Shown here piece after piece: positions 23,682-33,942 of a stretch of 64,000 bases of DNA. The position numbers and the translations under genes were made by a program. Numbering within the stretch: position 1 is the stretch's first letter; every line of letters begins with the position of its first letter. The notes beneath the pieces are model-generated. The model made no database searches. It was not told where the DNA came from and saw nothing but the letters and a program-made list of their open reading frames with translations. Source of the stretch: Lachnobacterium bovis DSM 14045 (lineage in GTDB: Bacteria; Bacillota; Clostridia; Lachnospirales; Lachnospiraceae). Location: contig NZ_FNPG01000005.1 of NCBI RefSeq assembly GCF_900107245.1, forward strand, positions 1 to 64,000, given 5' to 3'.

Positions 23682-26102
23682 TTATGCTCTAAGTTCAATT
23701 CCTAATCCTTCAAGACCATTTAAAATCTTCTTCATTGCTTTTGTAATATCGTTTTCTTCAAGATTCTTTTCTTTTCCTCTAAATACTAATGAATATGCAA
23801 CTGACTTAAAGCCTTCTTTAATCTGTTCACCTTCATATATATCAAACAATTTATAACTTTCTAAATATTTGCCACCTCTTTGATCAAATATTTTTTCTAT
23901 ATCTCCTACTAAAACATCCTTAGGCACTACCATAGATAAATCTCTTGTAGATGCTGGGAAATTAACAATTTGTTTATATTTATAATCAAATGATGCATTC
24001 TTAGTGATAGATTCCATATCTAATACTGCAAGATAAACTCTACCTTTTATTGCATAATTTGATGCAACTGTTGGATGAACCTCGCCAATGTATCCAATTA
24101 CTTCTCCGTTATAAATTACATTAGCTTGTCTACCTGGGTGCAAGAAATTTAATTTAGATTCTGGTGAATATTCTACCTTATCTCTCATTCCTACAGACTC
24201 AAATACTTCTTCAATAAAGCCTTTCATGTCGAAGAAATCACCTTCTCCATACATTCCAAGTGTTAATTTCATTTTTTCATCTGGAAGTTCTGTAATTGGA
24301 AGCTGTTTTGGTAAATATACATTACCTAATTCATATAATCTAACATTCTGATTTCTTCTACCAAAGTTAGTTGATAAAGATGTCATCATACCATTTACTG
24401 ATAAAGTTCTCATGATAGAATAATCTTCACCTAGAGGATTAGCAATCTTGATTGCTTTTCTTGATTCATCATCTTTATCTAGAAGTAATTTATCAAATAC
24501 TTTTGGACTTTCAAATGAGTATGTCATACCCTGTGAAAATCCACAATGCTCTACAGTGTTTTTTACCATTTTTTCAATATAATGTTTGAATGAAATCTTT
24601 CCTGTAGTTGACTGACCATTTGGAAGTGTAGTTGGTACTTTATCGTATCCATAAAAACGAATAACTTCTTCTGCAATATCAGCATCACACAATAAATCCT
24701 GTCTCCAAGAAGGAACTTCTATTTCATTTGTTTGAGCATTATATACTAAATCAATCTTTTTGAAATAAGAAATCATAGTATCTTTATCAATATCTGTTCC
24801 TAAAAGTTTATTATACTTTTCAGGTTCAAAAGGAATTTTAACTCCTTCTCTCTTAACAGGATATATATCAATTGCTCCGCCTACAACTTCACCTACACCT
24901 AATTCTTCAATTAACTGACAAGCTCTATTCATAGCAACAAGAGCTAAATTAGGATCTAATCCCTTTTCGAATTTTGAAGATGCATCTGTTCTCATGCCTA
25001 ATTTTTTGCTAGATAATCTGATATTTGTTCCATCAAAACAAGCTGCTTCAAAAAGAACATCCTTAACATTTTCTGTTATCATTGAGTTTTCTCCACCCAT
25101 GATACCAGCAATACCTACAGGTTTTTCTCCATCATTAATCATCAAGATATTTTCATCGAGTTTTCTTGTTTGACCATCTAATGTTACAAATTCGTCACCA
25201 TCTTTAGCTGTGTTTACAACAATTTCATTTCCGCTAATTGTTGATAAATCATATGCATGCATTGGTTGACCAAACTCTTCCATTACATAATTAGTAATAT
25301 CTACTAAATTATTAATTGGTCTGATTCCCTGTGCACGTAATCTGTTTTGCATCCATTTTGGTGAAGGAGCAAATTTAACGTTTTTTACAACTCTTGCAGT
25401 ATATCTTTTACATAAATCATTGTTTTCAACTCTTACTTTAATGAAATCATTTACATTTTCAGAGTTTCCTACTTCTTTTACTACTGGTGGTACAAACTTC
25501 TTATCAAAAGTTGCTGCTGCTTCTCTAGCAATTCCCAAAATAGAAAAACAATCAACTCTGTTAGAAGTAACTTCATATTCAACTATTAAATCATCTAGTC
25601 CTAAATATGATACTGCACTTTCACCTACTACGGCATCATCTGGTAAAATGTATAATCCATCTTCTGCTGCATCTGGGAACATCTCAGTTGTAGAACCAAG
25701 TTCATCAATTGAACACATCATACCATATGATTCAACGCCTCTGAGTTTTCCTTTTTTGATTTTTACTCCACCTTCAACAAGTTTTCCATCATGTCCTCCA
25801 GCGACTCTTCCTCCATCTAATACAACTGGAACTTTTGCACCTTCGAAAACATTTGGAGCACCTGTTACAATCTGAATCAACTCGTCTTGTCCAATATTAA
25901 CTTGACAAATTACCAACTTATCAGCATCTGGATGCTGTTCAACTTTTTCTACTTTACCTATTACAATTTTATCAAGATCTTTATCTAATCTGACACCCTG
26001 TTCTACTTTAGTTCCAGATAATGTCATTGCATCCATATATTCTTGATCAGTACACTCTAATCCTGGTACTAAATCTTTAATCCAATTTAATGATGTATTC
26101 AT
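23682..26102 (-). CDS. pheT: Phenylalanyl-tRNA synthetase beta subunit
   Basis: PheT pairs with PheS to charge tRNA-Phe. It has the expected 806 aa: an N-terminal tRNA-binding (EMAP-like) domain with IVIGKVEKVEQHPDADKL, B3/B4 editing domain around residues 200-400, B5, the catalytic-like core, and the C-terminal anticodon-binding (FDX-ACB) domain from FPASTRDLSMVV. The gene follows pheS directly. Confidence 0.95.
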   Translation of the reverse strand: MNTSLNWIKDLVPGLECTDQEYMDAMTLSGTKVEQGVRLDKDLDKIVIGKVEKVEQHPDADKLVICQVNIGQDELIQIVTGAPNVFEGAKVPVVLDGGRVAGGHDGKLVEGGVKIKKGKLRGVESYGMMCSIDELGSTTEMFPDAAEDGLYILPDDAVVGESAVSYLGLDDLIVEYEVTSNRVDCFSILGIAREAAATFDKKFVPPVVKEVGNSENVNDFIKVRVENNDLCKRYTARVVKNVKFAPSPKWMQNRLRAQGIRPINNLVDITNYVMEEFGQPMHAYDLSTISGNEIVVNTAKDGDEFVTLDGQTRKLDENILMINDGEKPVGIAGIMGGENSMITENVKDVLFEAACFDGTNIRLSSKKLGMRTDASSKFEKGLDPNLALVAMNRACQLIEELGVGEVVGGAIDIYPVKREGVKIPFEPEKYNKLLGTDIDKDTMISYFKKIDLVYNAQTNEIEVPSWRQDLLCDADIAEEVIRFYGYDKVPTTLPNGQSTTGKISFKHYIEKMVKNTVEHCGFSQGMTYSFESPKVFDKLLLDKDDESRKAIKIANPLGEDYSIMRTLSVNGMMTSLSTNFGRRNQNVRLYELGNVYLPKQLPITELPDEKMKLTLGMYGEGDFFDMKGFIEEVFESVGMRDKVEYSPESKLNFLHPGRQANVIYNGEVIGYIGEVHPTVASNYAIKGRVYLAVLDMESITKNASFDYKYKQIVNFPASTRDLSMVVPKDVLVGDIEKIFDQRGGKYLESYKLFDIYEGEQIKEGFKSVAYSLVFRGKEKNLEENDITKAMKKILNGLEGLGIELRA

Positions 26103-26168
26103 CCTTCTATCCTCTCCATCTTTTTTGATTCTATATCACAATTCAAATAAACAAAATATAATTTACCT

Positions 26169-27188
26169 TTAGAATTGTTCTAAAAATCTATCATCATTTT
26201 CATATAATAATCTCATATCATCAATTTCGTATTTAAGAAGTGTAATACGTTCTAGGCCTACACCAAATGCGAATCCTTGATATTCATTTGGATCAATTCC
26301 GCTCATCTTAAGAACCTTAGGATGAACCATTCCACAACCTAAGATTTCAATCCAGCCTTCGCCCTTACAGAATCTACATCCTTTACCACCACATTTAAAG
26401 CAACTAATATCCATTTCAGCTGATGGCTCAGTAAATGGAAAATGATGTGGTCTAAATTTTACTTTAGTATCATCACCGAACATCTGTCTAACAAACTTAG
26501 TTAATGTTCCTTTTAAATCTGAGAATGTTACATTCTTGTCAATTACCATACCTTCAATCTGATGGAATGATGGAGAATGTGTTGCATCAACTTCATCAGC
26601 TCTGAAAACTCTACCTGGAGCAATCATTCTAATTGGAGGTTTTTGTCTTTCCATAACCCTAACCTGAACTGGTGAAGTCTGTGTTCTAAGAAGGATTTTG
26701 TCATTAATATAAAAAGTATCCTGTTCATCTTTAGCTGGATGATTAGCTGGAATATTTAAAGCTTCAAAATTGTAATAATCTTCTTCAATTTCCGGTCCTT
26801 CTACTACTTCATATCCCATACCTGTAAAAATACGTTCAACTTCATTTAACACTAATGTATTTGGATGTGAATGTCCAACTTTCTTCTTTTTAGCTGGTAA
26901 TGTAACATCAATAACTTCTTCCTTTAGTTTAATGTCTAAAGCTTCTTTTTCCAATTTTACTTTAGTTTCTTCTAAAATAGTCTCTATTTGTTTTCTAGCT
27001 TCATTAACCATCTGACCAACTTTTGGGCGATCTTCTGGTTTAACATCTTTCATACTCTTCAATACCGCAGTTAATTCACCTTTTTTTCCTAAAAATGCAA
27101 CTCTTACATCATTTAATGCACTTAAGTTCGATGCCTCTTTAATCTGGCGAATAGCGCTATCTTTAATCTCTAGCAATTTTTCGTTCAT
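26169..27188 (-). CDS. pheS: Phenylalanyl-tRNA synthetase alpha subunit
   Basis: Catalytic subunit, 339 aa. An N-terminal coiled coil is followed by a class II core: HPNTLVLNEVERIF, the motif 2 region with RVFRADEVDATHSPSFHQ, and the motif 3 glycine-rich FGVGLERI near the end. Four Cys residues in SCFKCGGKGCRFC form a zinc-knuckle-like insertion also seen in other clostridial PheS. GGAG precedes the ATG, and a T-box leader lies upstream. Confidence 0.95.
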   Translation of the reverse strand: MNEKLLEIKDSAIRQIKEASNLSALNDVRVAFLGKKGELTAVLKSMKDVKPEDRPKVGQMVNEARKQIETILEETKVKLEKEALDIKLKEEVIDVTLPAKKKKVGHSHPNTLVLNEVERIFTGMGYEVVEGPEIEEDYYNFEALNIPANHPAKDEQDTFYINDKILLRTQTSPVQVRVMERQKPPIRMIAPGRVFRADEVDATHSPSFHQIEGMVIDKNVTFSDLKGTLTKFVRQMFGDDTKVKFRPHHFPFTEPSAEMDISCFKCGGKGCRFCKGEGWIEILGCGMVHPKVLKMSGIDPNEYQGFAFGVGLERITLLKYEIDDMRLLYENDDRFLEQF

Positions 27189-27281
27189 TTTCGTCTCCTT
27201 TTACTTATTCTTCAAATATTTATTTTACAATCTAAATTTATAGCATATAAATTAGCTTTTAAATTTAAATAATTACGCAAA

Positions 27282-27592
27282 AAAAAAGCTCCATCCCACA
27301 AAATAGGGACGAAACTAATATCCGCGATACCACCCTGATTCCCATCTAAATACAATAAAAACAATACTATTTACTATTGCATTAAATAAGCTCTCATATA
27401 CTTAACGTGTATTAACGTCACAAACTACCCAACTCTATAATCAATTTACAGGCCTTCATTTGCGCAGCTCCTGTGTGAAATTCAATAATGAACCTTATGT
27501 AAGGAAGCTTCCAGCTTATAACTTCCTCTCTCTTAACATGTATTCATACCTACTATGCACATTCACAGCCTTTAACATTTATTTATTCTATC
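27282..27592 (-). promoter_or_regulatory. T-box leader controlling pheST (Phe specifier)
   Basis: The minus strand contains the invariant T-box AGGGTGGTATCGCGG (27336-27322). It is followed by an 11-bp terminator stem around GTCCC/GGGAT and a long T run (27288-27280). Upstream are an AGAGAGG GA-motif of stem I and a specifier-loop-like GAATTTCACA in which TTC (27479-27477) is the Phe codon. Uncharged tRNA-Phe would bind and antiterminate. The 27189-27281 stretch is the remaining pheS leader. Confidence 0.93.
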
Positions 27593-27613
27593 ACACTTGA
27601 TTAATTAGTTCAA
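27585..27613 (-). promoter_or_regulatory. Promoter of the pheST T-box transcript
   Basis: Minus strand: TTGAAC (27613-27608), 17-bp spacer, TAGAAT (27590-27585). Confidence 0.75.
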
Positions 27614-27640
27614 GCTTTTCCTTCAAAGTTTGTAATACTA

Positions 27641-28378
27641 TTATAATTTTTCAGAATTGATTTTTTTCATCTCTTCTGCAATTTTTTGTTCAATTCTTCT
27701 TTTGACTTCTAATGCAATCTCTCTAGTTTTCATTCCCTTGTATTCATCATAATAAATAGGTTCCAAATAGTGCACATACGTCTTTATTTTTCCAAAGCTT
27801 ATTGCATTAAAAACCTTATATGAATCAATTAATGCTACTGGAACAATTGGTACCTTAGATTTTAAAGCAATCTTAAAGGAACCTGGTTTAAAATCTGTCA
27901 AAATATTCCTATTATTATTTTTATAGCCACCTTCAGGAAAAATAATCACAGCCTGTCCCTCTTTTACAGACTCTGCAACCTGTGAAATTATTTTCATTCC
28001 TTGTCTAGGATTATTAATTTCTAGTCTTCTGCCACCAACTAAATCGACAAATTCTCTAACTAAAACTGTATACGATTTCTTTTTATCCATAACAAATGAA
28101 CAAGGTTTATCATGTGTGTTAATTATTCCCAAGACATCATACTTTCCCTGATGATTTGGATACATTATATAGCCTGAATCTTCTGGCAAATTGTTTTCCC
28201 CGGACGAAATTGTATGAATACGTCCCGTTTTATTCATCAATTCTATTACATGTCTTACTAAAGAATATCTTTTTTCTTCGGAATAATATTCAGGATGATC
28301 AGCCCAAAATCTCATCTTCGGAATCATATATGGAGCTCTAAATAAATTCATAAAAATAACATAAAATAATTTAAACAT
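27641..28378 (-). CDS. plsC: 1-acyl-sn-glycerol-3-phosphate acyltransferase (PlsC type)
   Basis: PlsC-type enzymes acylate lysophosphatidate in phospholipid synthesis at the membrane. The 245-residue protein has a hydrophobic N-terminus (LFYVIFMNLF), the catalytic H-x4-D box in PNHQGKYD, and the substrate-binding FPEGG. Start is placed at 28378, because a consensus promoter lies inside the longer open frame (28419-28447), so upstream codons would not be in the transcript. The Shine-Dalgarno is weak. It is divergent from lexA. Confidence 0.85.
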   Translation of the reverse strand: MFKLFYVIFMNLFRAPYMIPKMRFWADHPEYYSEEKRYSLVRHVIELMNKTGRIHTISSGENNLPEDSGYIMYPNHQGKYDVLGIINTHDKPCSFVMDKKKSYTVLVREFVDLVGGRRLEINNPRQGMKIISQVAESVKEGQAVIIFPEGGYKNNNRNILTDFKPGSFKIALKSKVPIVPVALIDSYKVFNAISFGKIKTYVHYLEPIYYDEYKGMKTREIALEVKRRIEQKIAEEMKKINSEKL

Positions 28379-28418
28379 ACTTTTTCTCTTTCTTTTTTTC
28401 TTACCCTTATAAGATAAA

Positions 28419-28447
28419 ATTATATAGTAAAGGCACCTATTTTGCAA
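28419..28447 (-). promoter_or_regulatory. Promoter of plsC
   Basis: Minus strand: TTGCAA (28447-28442), 17-bp spacer, TATAAT (28424-28419). Confidence 0.8.
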
Positions 28448-28460
28448 CATATCATATACT

Positions 28461-28499
28461 GAATATATGTTTGCATAAAATAATTATGTATGCTATCAT
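28461..28499 (+). promoter_or_regulatory. lexA promoter with SOS-box-like element
   Basis: TTGCAT (28471-28476), 17-bp spacer, TATCAT (28494-28499). The element GAATATATGTTT (28461-28472) overlaps the -35 and is one mismatch from GAAC-N4-GTTT, so LexA autorepression is plausible. Confidence 0.6.
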
Positions 28500-28532
28500 G
28501 TACCTAATATTAATATTATGGAGGTCATCAAA

Positions 28533-29147
28533 ATGGCGTACGGAAAAATCTCCGCTAAACAACAACAAATATTGAATTATATAAAGTCAGAAATCACCCA
28601 AAAAGGTTATCCCCCAACAGTTAGAAATATCTGTGAAGCCGTAAATCTTCGATCTACCTCTTCAGTTCACGCTCATCTAGAAACGTTAGAACGTAATGGT
28701 TATATTCGACGAGATCCAGCCAAACCAAGAGCCATTGAAATCCTAGATAATAGTTTTAATGAAATCCGCAAAAATATAGTAGCTGTACCCATAATTAGAA
28801 AAATCACAGCCGATTTGCCAATTACAGCAAGTGAAAATATCGAAGACTATTTTCCACTTCCAGAAGAAAAAATGCCTAACCCAAATTCTTTCATGCTAAG
28901 GATTCAAGATGATAGCATGATTGACTCTGGAATCTATAATAATGATTTAATTCTAGTTGAATATACTGCCAAGGTTTCTGATGGCGATAAAGTAGTCGCT
29001 TTAATTAATGATGAAATAACTGTTAAAAAGTTTTTTAAAGAAAATGACCACATTCGTCTACAAGCCGAAAATAAAACAATTGATCCTCTCATTGTTAAAA
29101 AATGTTCTATTCTTGGTAAAGTTGTCGGTGTTTTTAGATTTTTATAA
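28533..29147 (+). CDS. lexA: LexA repressor with Ala-Asp at the autocleavage site
   Basis: LexA represses DNA-damage genes and is normally inactivated by RecA-stimulated self-cleavage at Ala-Gly. The winged helix is intact (residues 1-70, TVRNICEAVNLRSTSSVHAHL). The peptidase domain keeps Ser128 in DDSMID and Lys165 in ITVKKF. At the cleavage site, however, the sequence is KITADLPI, so Ala93-Gly becomes Ala93-Asp94 (codons GCC GAT, 28809-28814). The same Gly-to-Asp change is the lexA3 Ind- allele of E. coli. Start is the ATG at 28533 with GGAGG 8 nt upstream; the earlier in-frame ATG contains that box. 204 aa. Confidence 0.9.
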   Translation: MAYGKISAKQQQILNYIKSEITQKGYPPTVRNICEAVNLRSTSSVHAHLETLERNGYIRRDPAKPRAIEILDNSFNEIRKNIVAVPIIRKITADLPITASENIEDYFPLPEEKMPNPNSFMLRIQDDSMIDSGIYNNDLILVEYTAKVSDGDKVVALINDEITVKKFFKENDHIRLQAENKTIDPLIVKKCSILGKVVGVFRFL

Positions 29148-29185
29148 TTTTTTACATATACAATACAGACTTATCTATATATAAT

Positions 29186-29262
29186 AGAATAACTCCTCAC
29201 AGGATATGATAGAATCATTTAATCTATAAAACATCTATCAATTCCAGGCTAGGAGTTATTCT
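29186..29262. repeat. 12-bp inverted repeat between convergent lexA and rsfS
   Basis: AGAATAACTCCT (29186-29197) and AGGAGTTATTCT (29251-29262) are perfect inverted arms enclosing 53 bp, in which TGATAGA and TCTATCA form a nested second stem. No clear U-tract follows on either strand. It could be an atypical shared terminator, a small structured RNA or a relic of a miniature element. Confidence 0.65.
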
Positions 29263-29374
29263 AAAAAATACATATAATAATATTTCTACATAGACAGGTA
29301 TGTTACATAAAAACTCTCTAATAGTTCTTCTATGGACAATTTATACTATTAAATATTTTTTATTAAAATCAGAA

Positions 29375-29713
29375 CTAAAATTCTACAAGTTCGCCATCCG
29401 ACCAAACTTTATCAAGGTTGTAAAATTCTCTTTCTTCTTTGTTAAAGATATGAATTACAACATCATTATAATCCATCAAAATCCAAGATGAATTAGCACT
29501 ACCTTCTACTCGCTTACTGTTGATTCCATTTTTATACATTACTTCTTCAACAATATCCATCATAGCTTGTAATTGACTTGAATTATCTCCACTCGCTAAT
29601 ACAAAATAATCTGCTAAAACAGAAATCTTAGTAATATCTAAAACTTTAACATCAAATGCTTTTTTATCATCTAACGCATTTGCTATTTTTTTTACAATCT
29701 CTAATAACTCCAT
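29375..29713 (-). CDS. rsfS: Ribosome silencing factor RsfS
   Basis: RsfS binds L14 and blocks subunit joining when nutrients are scarce. The 112-residue protein shows the family core: KAFDVKVLDITKISVLADYFVLASGDNS in three short segments, then EGSANSSWILMDYNDVVIHIF. It is the last gene of the obgE-yhbY-nadD-yqeK-rsfS run, starting 2 bp after yqeK. Confidence 0.92.
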   Translation of the reverse strand: MELLEIVKKIANALDDKKAFDVKVLDITKISVLADYFVLASGDNSSQLQAMMDIVEEVMYKNGINSKRVEGSANSSWILMDYNDVVIHIFNKEEREFYNLDKVWSDGELVEF

Positions 29714-29715
29714 TC

Positions 29716-30330
29716 TTAATCCTCCAACTTTTCTTCAGTGACAGTTTTCATATCTCCACGAATAAATTCTTTATAGTATTCGTAAGTTAATTCACTTGTC
29801 TTATCTATTGAACCTTTTTTTGAACGTAAATACTTTAAGGTATCTCCTGAAATATAAGCAACACATTTATCTATATCTTCAAATGCAATTTTACGAATAA
29901 ACTGAAGCCTTGGCATTTTGTTTCGACGTGGTTCAATATAATCTGCTACATACACTATTTTATCCAACAAACTCATACCTGGCATTCCTGTCGTATGAAC
30001 ACGTATAGCATTTAATATTTCTTCATCATCAACACCATACTTATCTTTAGCAACAATAGCGCCTGCTTTAGAATGCAACAAAAATGGATTTTCAATTTCA
30101 ACATCAGATATTTCAACATCAGCATCTCTGCATATCCTTATTTTTTCATCATCTGATATACATTTAGCACAATCATGTAATACGCCAGCTAACATTGCCT
30201 TATCAATATCTGAATAACCTGTTGCCATTGCTAAACATGCACAAGTATACATAACACCTTTTGTATGTTCATATCTATCTTTATCAAGTTCTTTTTTTAA
30301 TTTTTTTCTAATACTTTTTATGTCGTACAC
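29716..30330 (-). CDS. yqeK: YqeK-type HD-domain hydrolase (diadenosine tetraphosphatase)
   Basis: YqeK proteins are HD-domain symmetrical Ap4A hydrolases. Metal ligands are visible in RYEHTKGVMYTC (first His), VLHDCAKC (HD pair) and LLHSKAGA. The length of 204 aa is normal. The start appears to be a GTG at 30330 next to an AAAGG box with very short spacing. It sits between nadD and rsfS, the standard Firmicutes order. Confidence 0.9.
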   Translation of the reverse strand: MYDIKSIRKKLKKELDKDRYEHTKGVMYTCACLAMATGYSDIDKAMLAGVLHDCAKCISDDEKIRICRDADVEISDVEIENPFLLHSKAGAIVAKDKYGVDDEEILNAIRVHTTGMPGMSLLDKIVYVADYIEPRRNKMPRLQFIRKIAFEDIDKCVAYISGDTLKYLRSKKGSIDKTSELTYEYYKEFIRGDMKTVTEEKLED

Positions 30331-30356
30331 CGCCTTTTAGCCATCCCTTCAAAAAT

Positions 30357-30959
30357 TTAATATAGATTCTGATTAATTATATATTCAAAAACCTTATCAT
30401 TTAAAAATTTCTTTGCCTCTTCATATTCTTTATTCATAAACAAAGATCTGATTGTAGTAGATGAAATGTCAATTTTAGGGCATTCTACAACAAAAACATT
30501 TACTGGAAAAATAGTATTTAAATACTCGATTTTTTTTTCAAGATATTCATTCGTATATTCATCTCTATTAATAACAATTATATCTGAATACTTTGCAATA
30601 ATTTCAGGATTCTTCCATTTTTCAAAGTAATCTATAGAATCAGCTCCCATAATGAAAAATAATTCATCTTGTGGATACTTATCATACATATTCTTAATTG
30701 TAATATATGTATAGCTTCTTGAATCAGATAATACTTCTATATCCGATATCTCTATTCCATTTATGTTCTCAACTGCATACTTACACATAGTACTTCTATC
30801 ATCTCCAGTAACCATCTTGCTTTCATCTTTATTAGGAGAATGTCCAGCCGGAACAATTATTACTTTATCCAATTTACATTTTTCTTTTGCCATTTTAGCC
30901 ATATACACATGTCCATTATGTATAGGGTCAAACGAACCACCTAAAATTCCTATTCTCAT
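30357..30959 (-). CDS. nadD: Nicotinate-nucleotide adenylyltransferase
   Basis: NadD adenylates nicotinate mononucleotide in NAD synthesis. The nucleotidyltransferase signature GGSFDPIHNGHV opens the protein, and ISSTTIR near the C-terminus is the second ATP-binding motif. 200 aa, normal length. Part of the obgE operon. Confidence 0.94.
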   Translation of the reverse strand: MRIGILGGSFDPIHNGHVYMAKMAKEKCKLDKVIIVPAGHSPNKDESKMVTGDDRSTMCKYAVENINGIEISDIEVLSDSRSYTYITIKNMYDKYPQDELFFIMGADSIDYFEKWKNPEIIAKYSDIIVINRDEYTNEYLEKKIEYLNTIFPVNVFVVECPKIDISSTTIRSLFMNKEYEEAKKFLNDKVFEYIINQNLY

Positions 30960-31040
30960 ATCATCCGCCTACATCTGTCTTTAACTTTTCGAATGTATCA
31001 TATAATATTTAAAACATGTACTCACATCTAAAATCAATTA

Positions 31041-31331
31041 CTACTTTGGTAAATTGATTTTAGGATTACGTTTTGCTTTTCTATATAAAATTATTTTCTT
31101 TCCAATAACTCTTACAACAGTTGAGTGTGTTCTTTCTGCCATTATTTCAGCTATTTCTCTTGGATCATCAGCACAATTTTTTAACACTGAAATTTTTATA
31201 AGTTCTCTTTTTTCTAATGCTAAATCAATTGCCTGTACGATTTCAGGAGTAAGTGATGATTTACCCACCTGAAAAATTGGTGTCAATGTACTTGCTAAAC
31301 TACTTAAATACGCACGTTGTTTACTTGTCAT
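31041..31331 (-). CDS. yhbY: YhbY/CRM-domain RNA-binding protein
   Basis: This 96-residue single CRM-domain protein associates with pre-50S ribosomal particles in characterised relatives. The family pattern is clear: LTSEIVQAIDLALEKRELIK-like helix, then VLKNC and the closing GKKIILYRK. It lies between obgE and nadD. Confidence 0.9.
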   Translation of the reverse strand: MTSKQRAYLSSLASTLTPIFQVGKSSLTPEIVQAIDLALEKRELIKISVLKNCADDPREIAEIMAERTHSTVVRVIGKKIILYRKAKRNPKINLPK

Positions 31332-31398
31332 AGTATCTCCTTTATTTGTATAACTTACTATTCTATATAATTTAAATTTTTAAATGTTATGTTTAATA

Positions 31399-32691
<1,293 letters not shown>

Positions 32692-32800
32692 TCAAAACTC
32701 ATGTTTATGTTTATAACTACAAATAGCCCTTGTTCTAACGGAACTCCTTATATAAAAAAATAACAGCATCCTTAATCAGAAACATTGTATTTACTTATAT

Positions 32801-32828
32801 AAAGAGCCCCGGCTTTACAGTCGGGGCT
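32801..32828 (-). terminator. GC-rich hairpin between rpmA and obgE
   Basis: AGCCCCG (32805-32811) pairs with CGGGGCT (32822-32828), loop 10 nt, followed on the minus strand by CTTTATAT. It looks like a weak or partial terminator that could lower readthrough from the ribosomal protein genes into obgE. Confidence 0.65.
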
Positions 32829-32840
32829 ACAATAAGAAAA

Positions 32841-33128
32841 TTAATCGTTAGCTACTGGATAAACAGAAGCTTGTTTACGATCTCTTCCAACTCTTTCGAA
32901 TCTTAAAATACCATCAACCTTAGCAAAAAGTGTATCATCTCCACCTTTACCAACGTTTACACCTGGATGAATTTTTGTTCCACGCTGTTTATATAAAATA
33001 TTACCAGCTTTAACGAACTGTCCATCTGCTCTTTTAGCGCCTAATCTCTTAGACTCTGAGTCTCTACCGTTCTTTGTAGAACCAACTCCTTTTTTATGAG
33101 CGAACAACTGAAGGTTCAATTCTAACAT
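32841..33128 (-). CDS. rpmA: Ribosomal protein L27 with cleavable N-terminal extension
   Basis: 95 aa. The N-terminus [16 protein letters not shown] matches the Firmicutes form in which protease Prp removes the first nine residues after LQLF, exposing the AHKKG tail that reaches into the peptidyl transferase centre. The rest is canonical L27 ([25 protein letters not shown]). The protease gene lies directly upstream. Confidence 0.96.
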   Translation of the reverse strand: MLELNLQLFAHKKGVGSTKNGRDSESKRLGAKRADGQFVKAGNILYKQRGTKIHPGVNVGKGGDDTLFAKVDGILRFERVGRDRKQASVYPVAND

Positions 33129-33131
33129 GTC

Positions 33132-33464
33132 TTACACCTCCTCATAACTAATGGTTATATAATCTTCACCATATTTATTCTTAATGTCTATTATTGACAA
33201 TTCTAACATTCTCAATAACAGCTGAACATCATGTCTACCACGAAGACACTTAGTATCCACTCTCAAGTCAACATATCCGTCCTTAAAACCACACGAATAT
33301 CTAACTTTAGTAAGCTTATCAATTGCATTTTCAGTTGCATAAACAACTGTAGAAACTGCTGCGCACACAACATCTTCTCCTGGATCAGCGAATTCTGCGT
33401 GTCCATCAAATGTAAAACCGACAAGCCTTGATTTTTTATCCTTATAGAATTTTGTTGTAATCAT
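33132..33464 (-). CDS. prp: Ribosomal-processing cysteine protease Prp
   Basis: Prp cleaves the N-terminal extension of L27. The catalytic pair is visible as His in FDGHAEFADPGEDVVCA and Cys in the same segment. 110 aa, located between rplU and rpmA as in other Firmicutes. The L27 extension fits its substrate sequence. Confidence 0.93.
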   Translation of the reverse strand: MITTKFYKDKKSRLVGFTFDGHAEFADPGEDVVCAAVSTVVYATENAIDKLTKVRYSCGFKDGYVDLRVDTKCLRGRHDVQLLLRMLELSIIDIKNKYGEDYITISYEEV

Positions 33465-33475
33465 AATTCTATAAA

Positions 33476-33784
33476 TTAAGCATTGATTTTTTCAATCTTA
33501 ACACGTGTGAATGACTGTCTATGTCCGTTTTTCTTGTGATATCCAGTTTTTCTCTTGTATTTGTATACAATAATCTTTTTAGCTCTACCTTCTTCAACAA
33601 CTGAAGCTTCTACTGATGCTCCTTCTACTGTTGGATTACCTGCTTTAAAGCTATCGCCTGATACTGCTAAAACCTGATCAAAAGTAACTTTCTCACCAGC
33701 TTCAACACCAAGCTTTTCAATGGTAATGATATCGCCCTCGGCTACTTTATACTGTTTACCACCTGTTGCTATAATTGCGTACAT
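33476..33784 (-). CDS. rplU: Ribosomal protein L21
   Basis: 102 aa; [18 protein letters not shown] opens the protein, and [15 protein letters not shown] is the conserved C-terminal rRNA-binding segment. First gene of the rplU-prp-rpmA unit, with its own promoter and structured leader. Confidence 0.96.
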   Translation of the reverse strand: MYAIIATGGKQYKVAEGDIITIEKLGVEAGEKVTFDQVLAVSGDSFKAGNPTVEGASVEASVVEEGRAKKIIVYKYKRKTGYHKKNGHRQSFTRVKIEKINA

Positions 33785-33870
33785 ATGGCACCTCCTATTA
33801 TCATTACTCGCCAGTTTTGGTGATAGTCAATTACAATTCACTACACTTATACCTAACTGTGCGGCATACT
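33785..33870 (-). promoter_or_regulatory. Probable L21 leader RNA
   Basis: The roughly 85-nt 5' leader of rplU can fold around CTATCA and TGATAATAG, an arrangement that lies next to the GGAGG of rplU. This matches the place and general look of the ribosomal L21 leader family in Firmicutes; assignment to that family is from memory and needs a covariance search. Confidence 0.5.
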
Positions 33871-33875
33871 CAAGT

Positions 33876-33904
33876 ATAATAACATACATATATTGATAAG
33901 TCAA
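33876..33904 (-). promoter_or_regulatory. Promoter of rplU
   Basis: Minus strand: TTGACT (33904-33899), 17-bp spacer, TATTAT (33881-33876). Confidence 0.75.
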
Positions 33905-33942
33905 TTAAAAAATATAAAACAAAATAAAATTTATATTAAATA

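Noticed and set aside
25420-25875. Open frame of 151 codons on the plus strand
   Set aside because: Antisense to pheT in the low-complexity Ser/Thr/Pro pattern typical of mirror frames.
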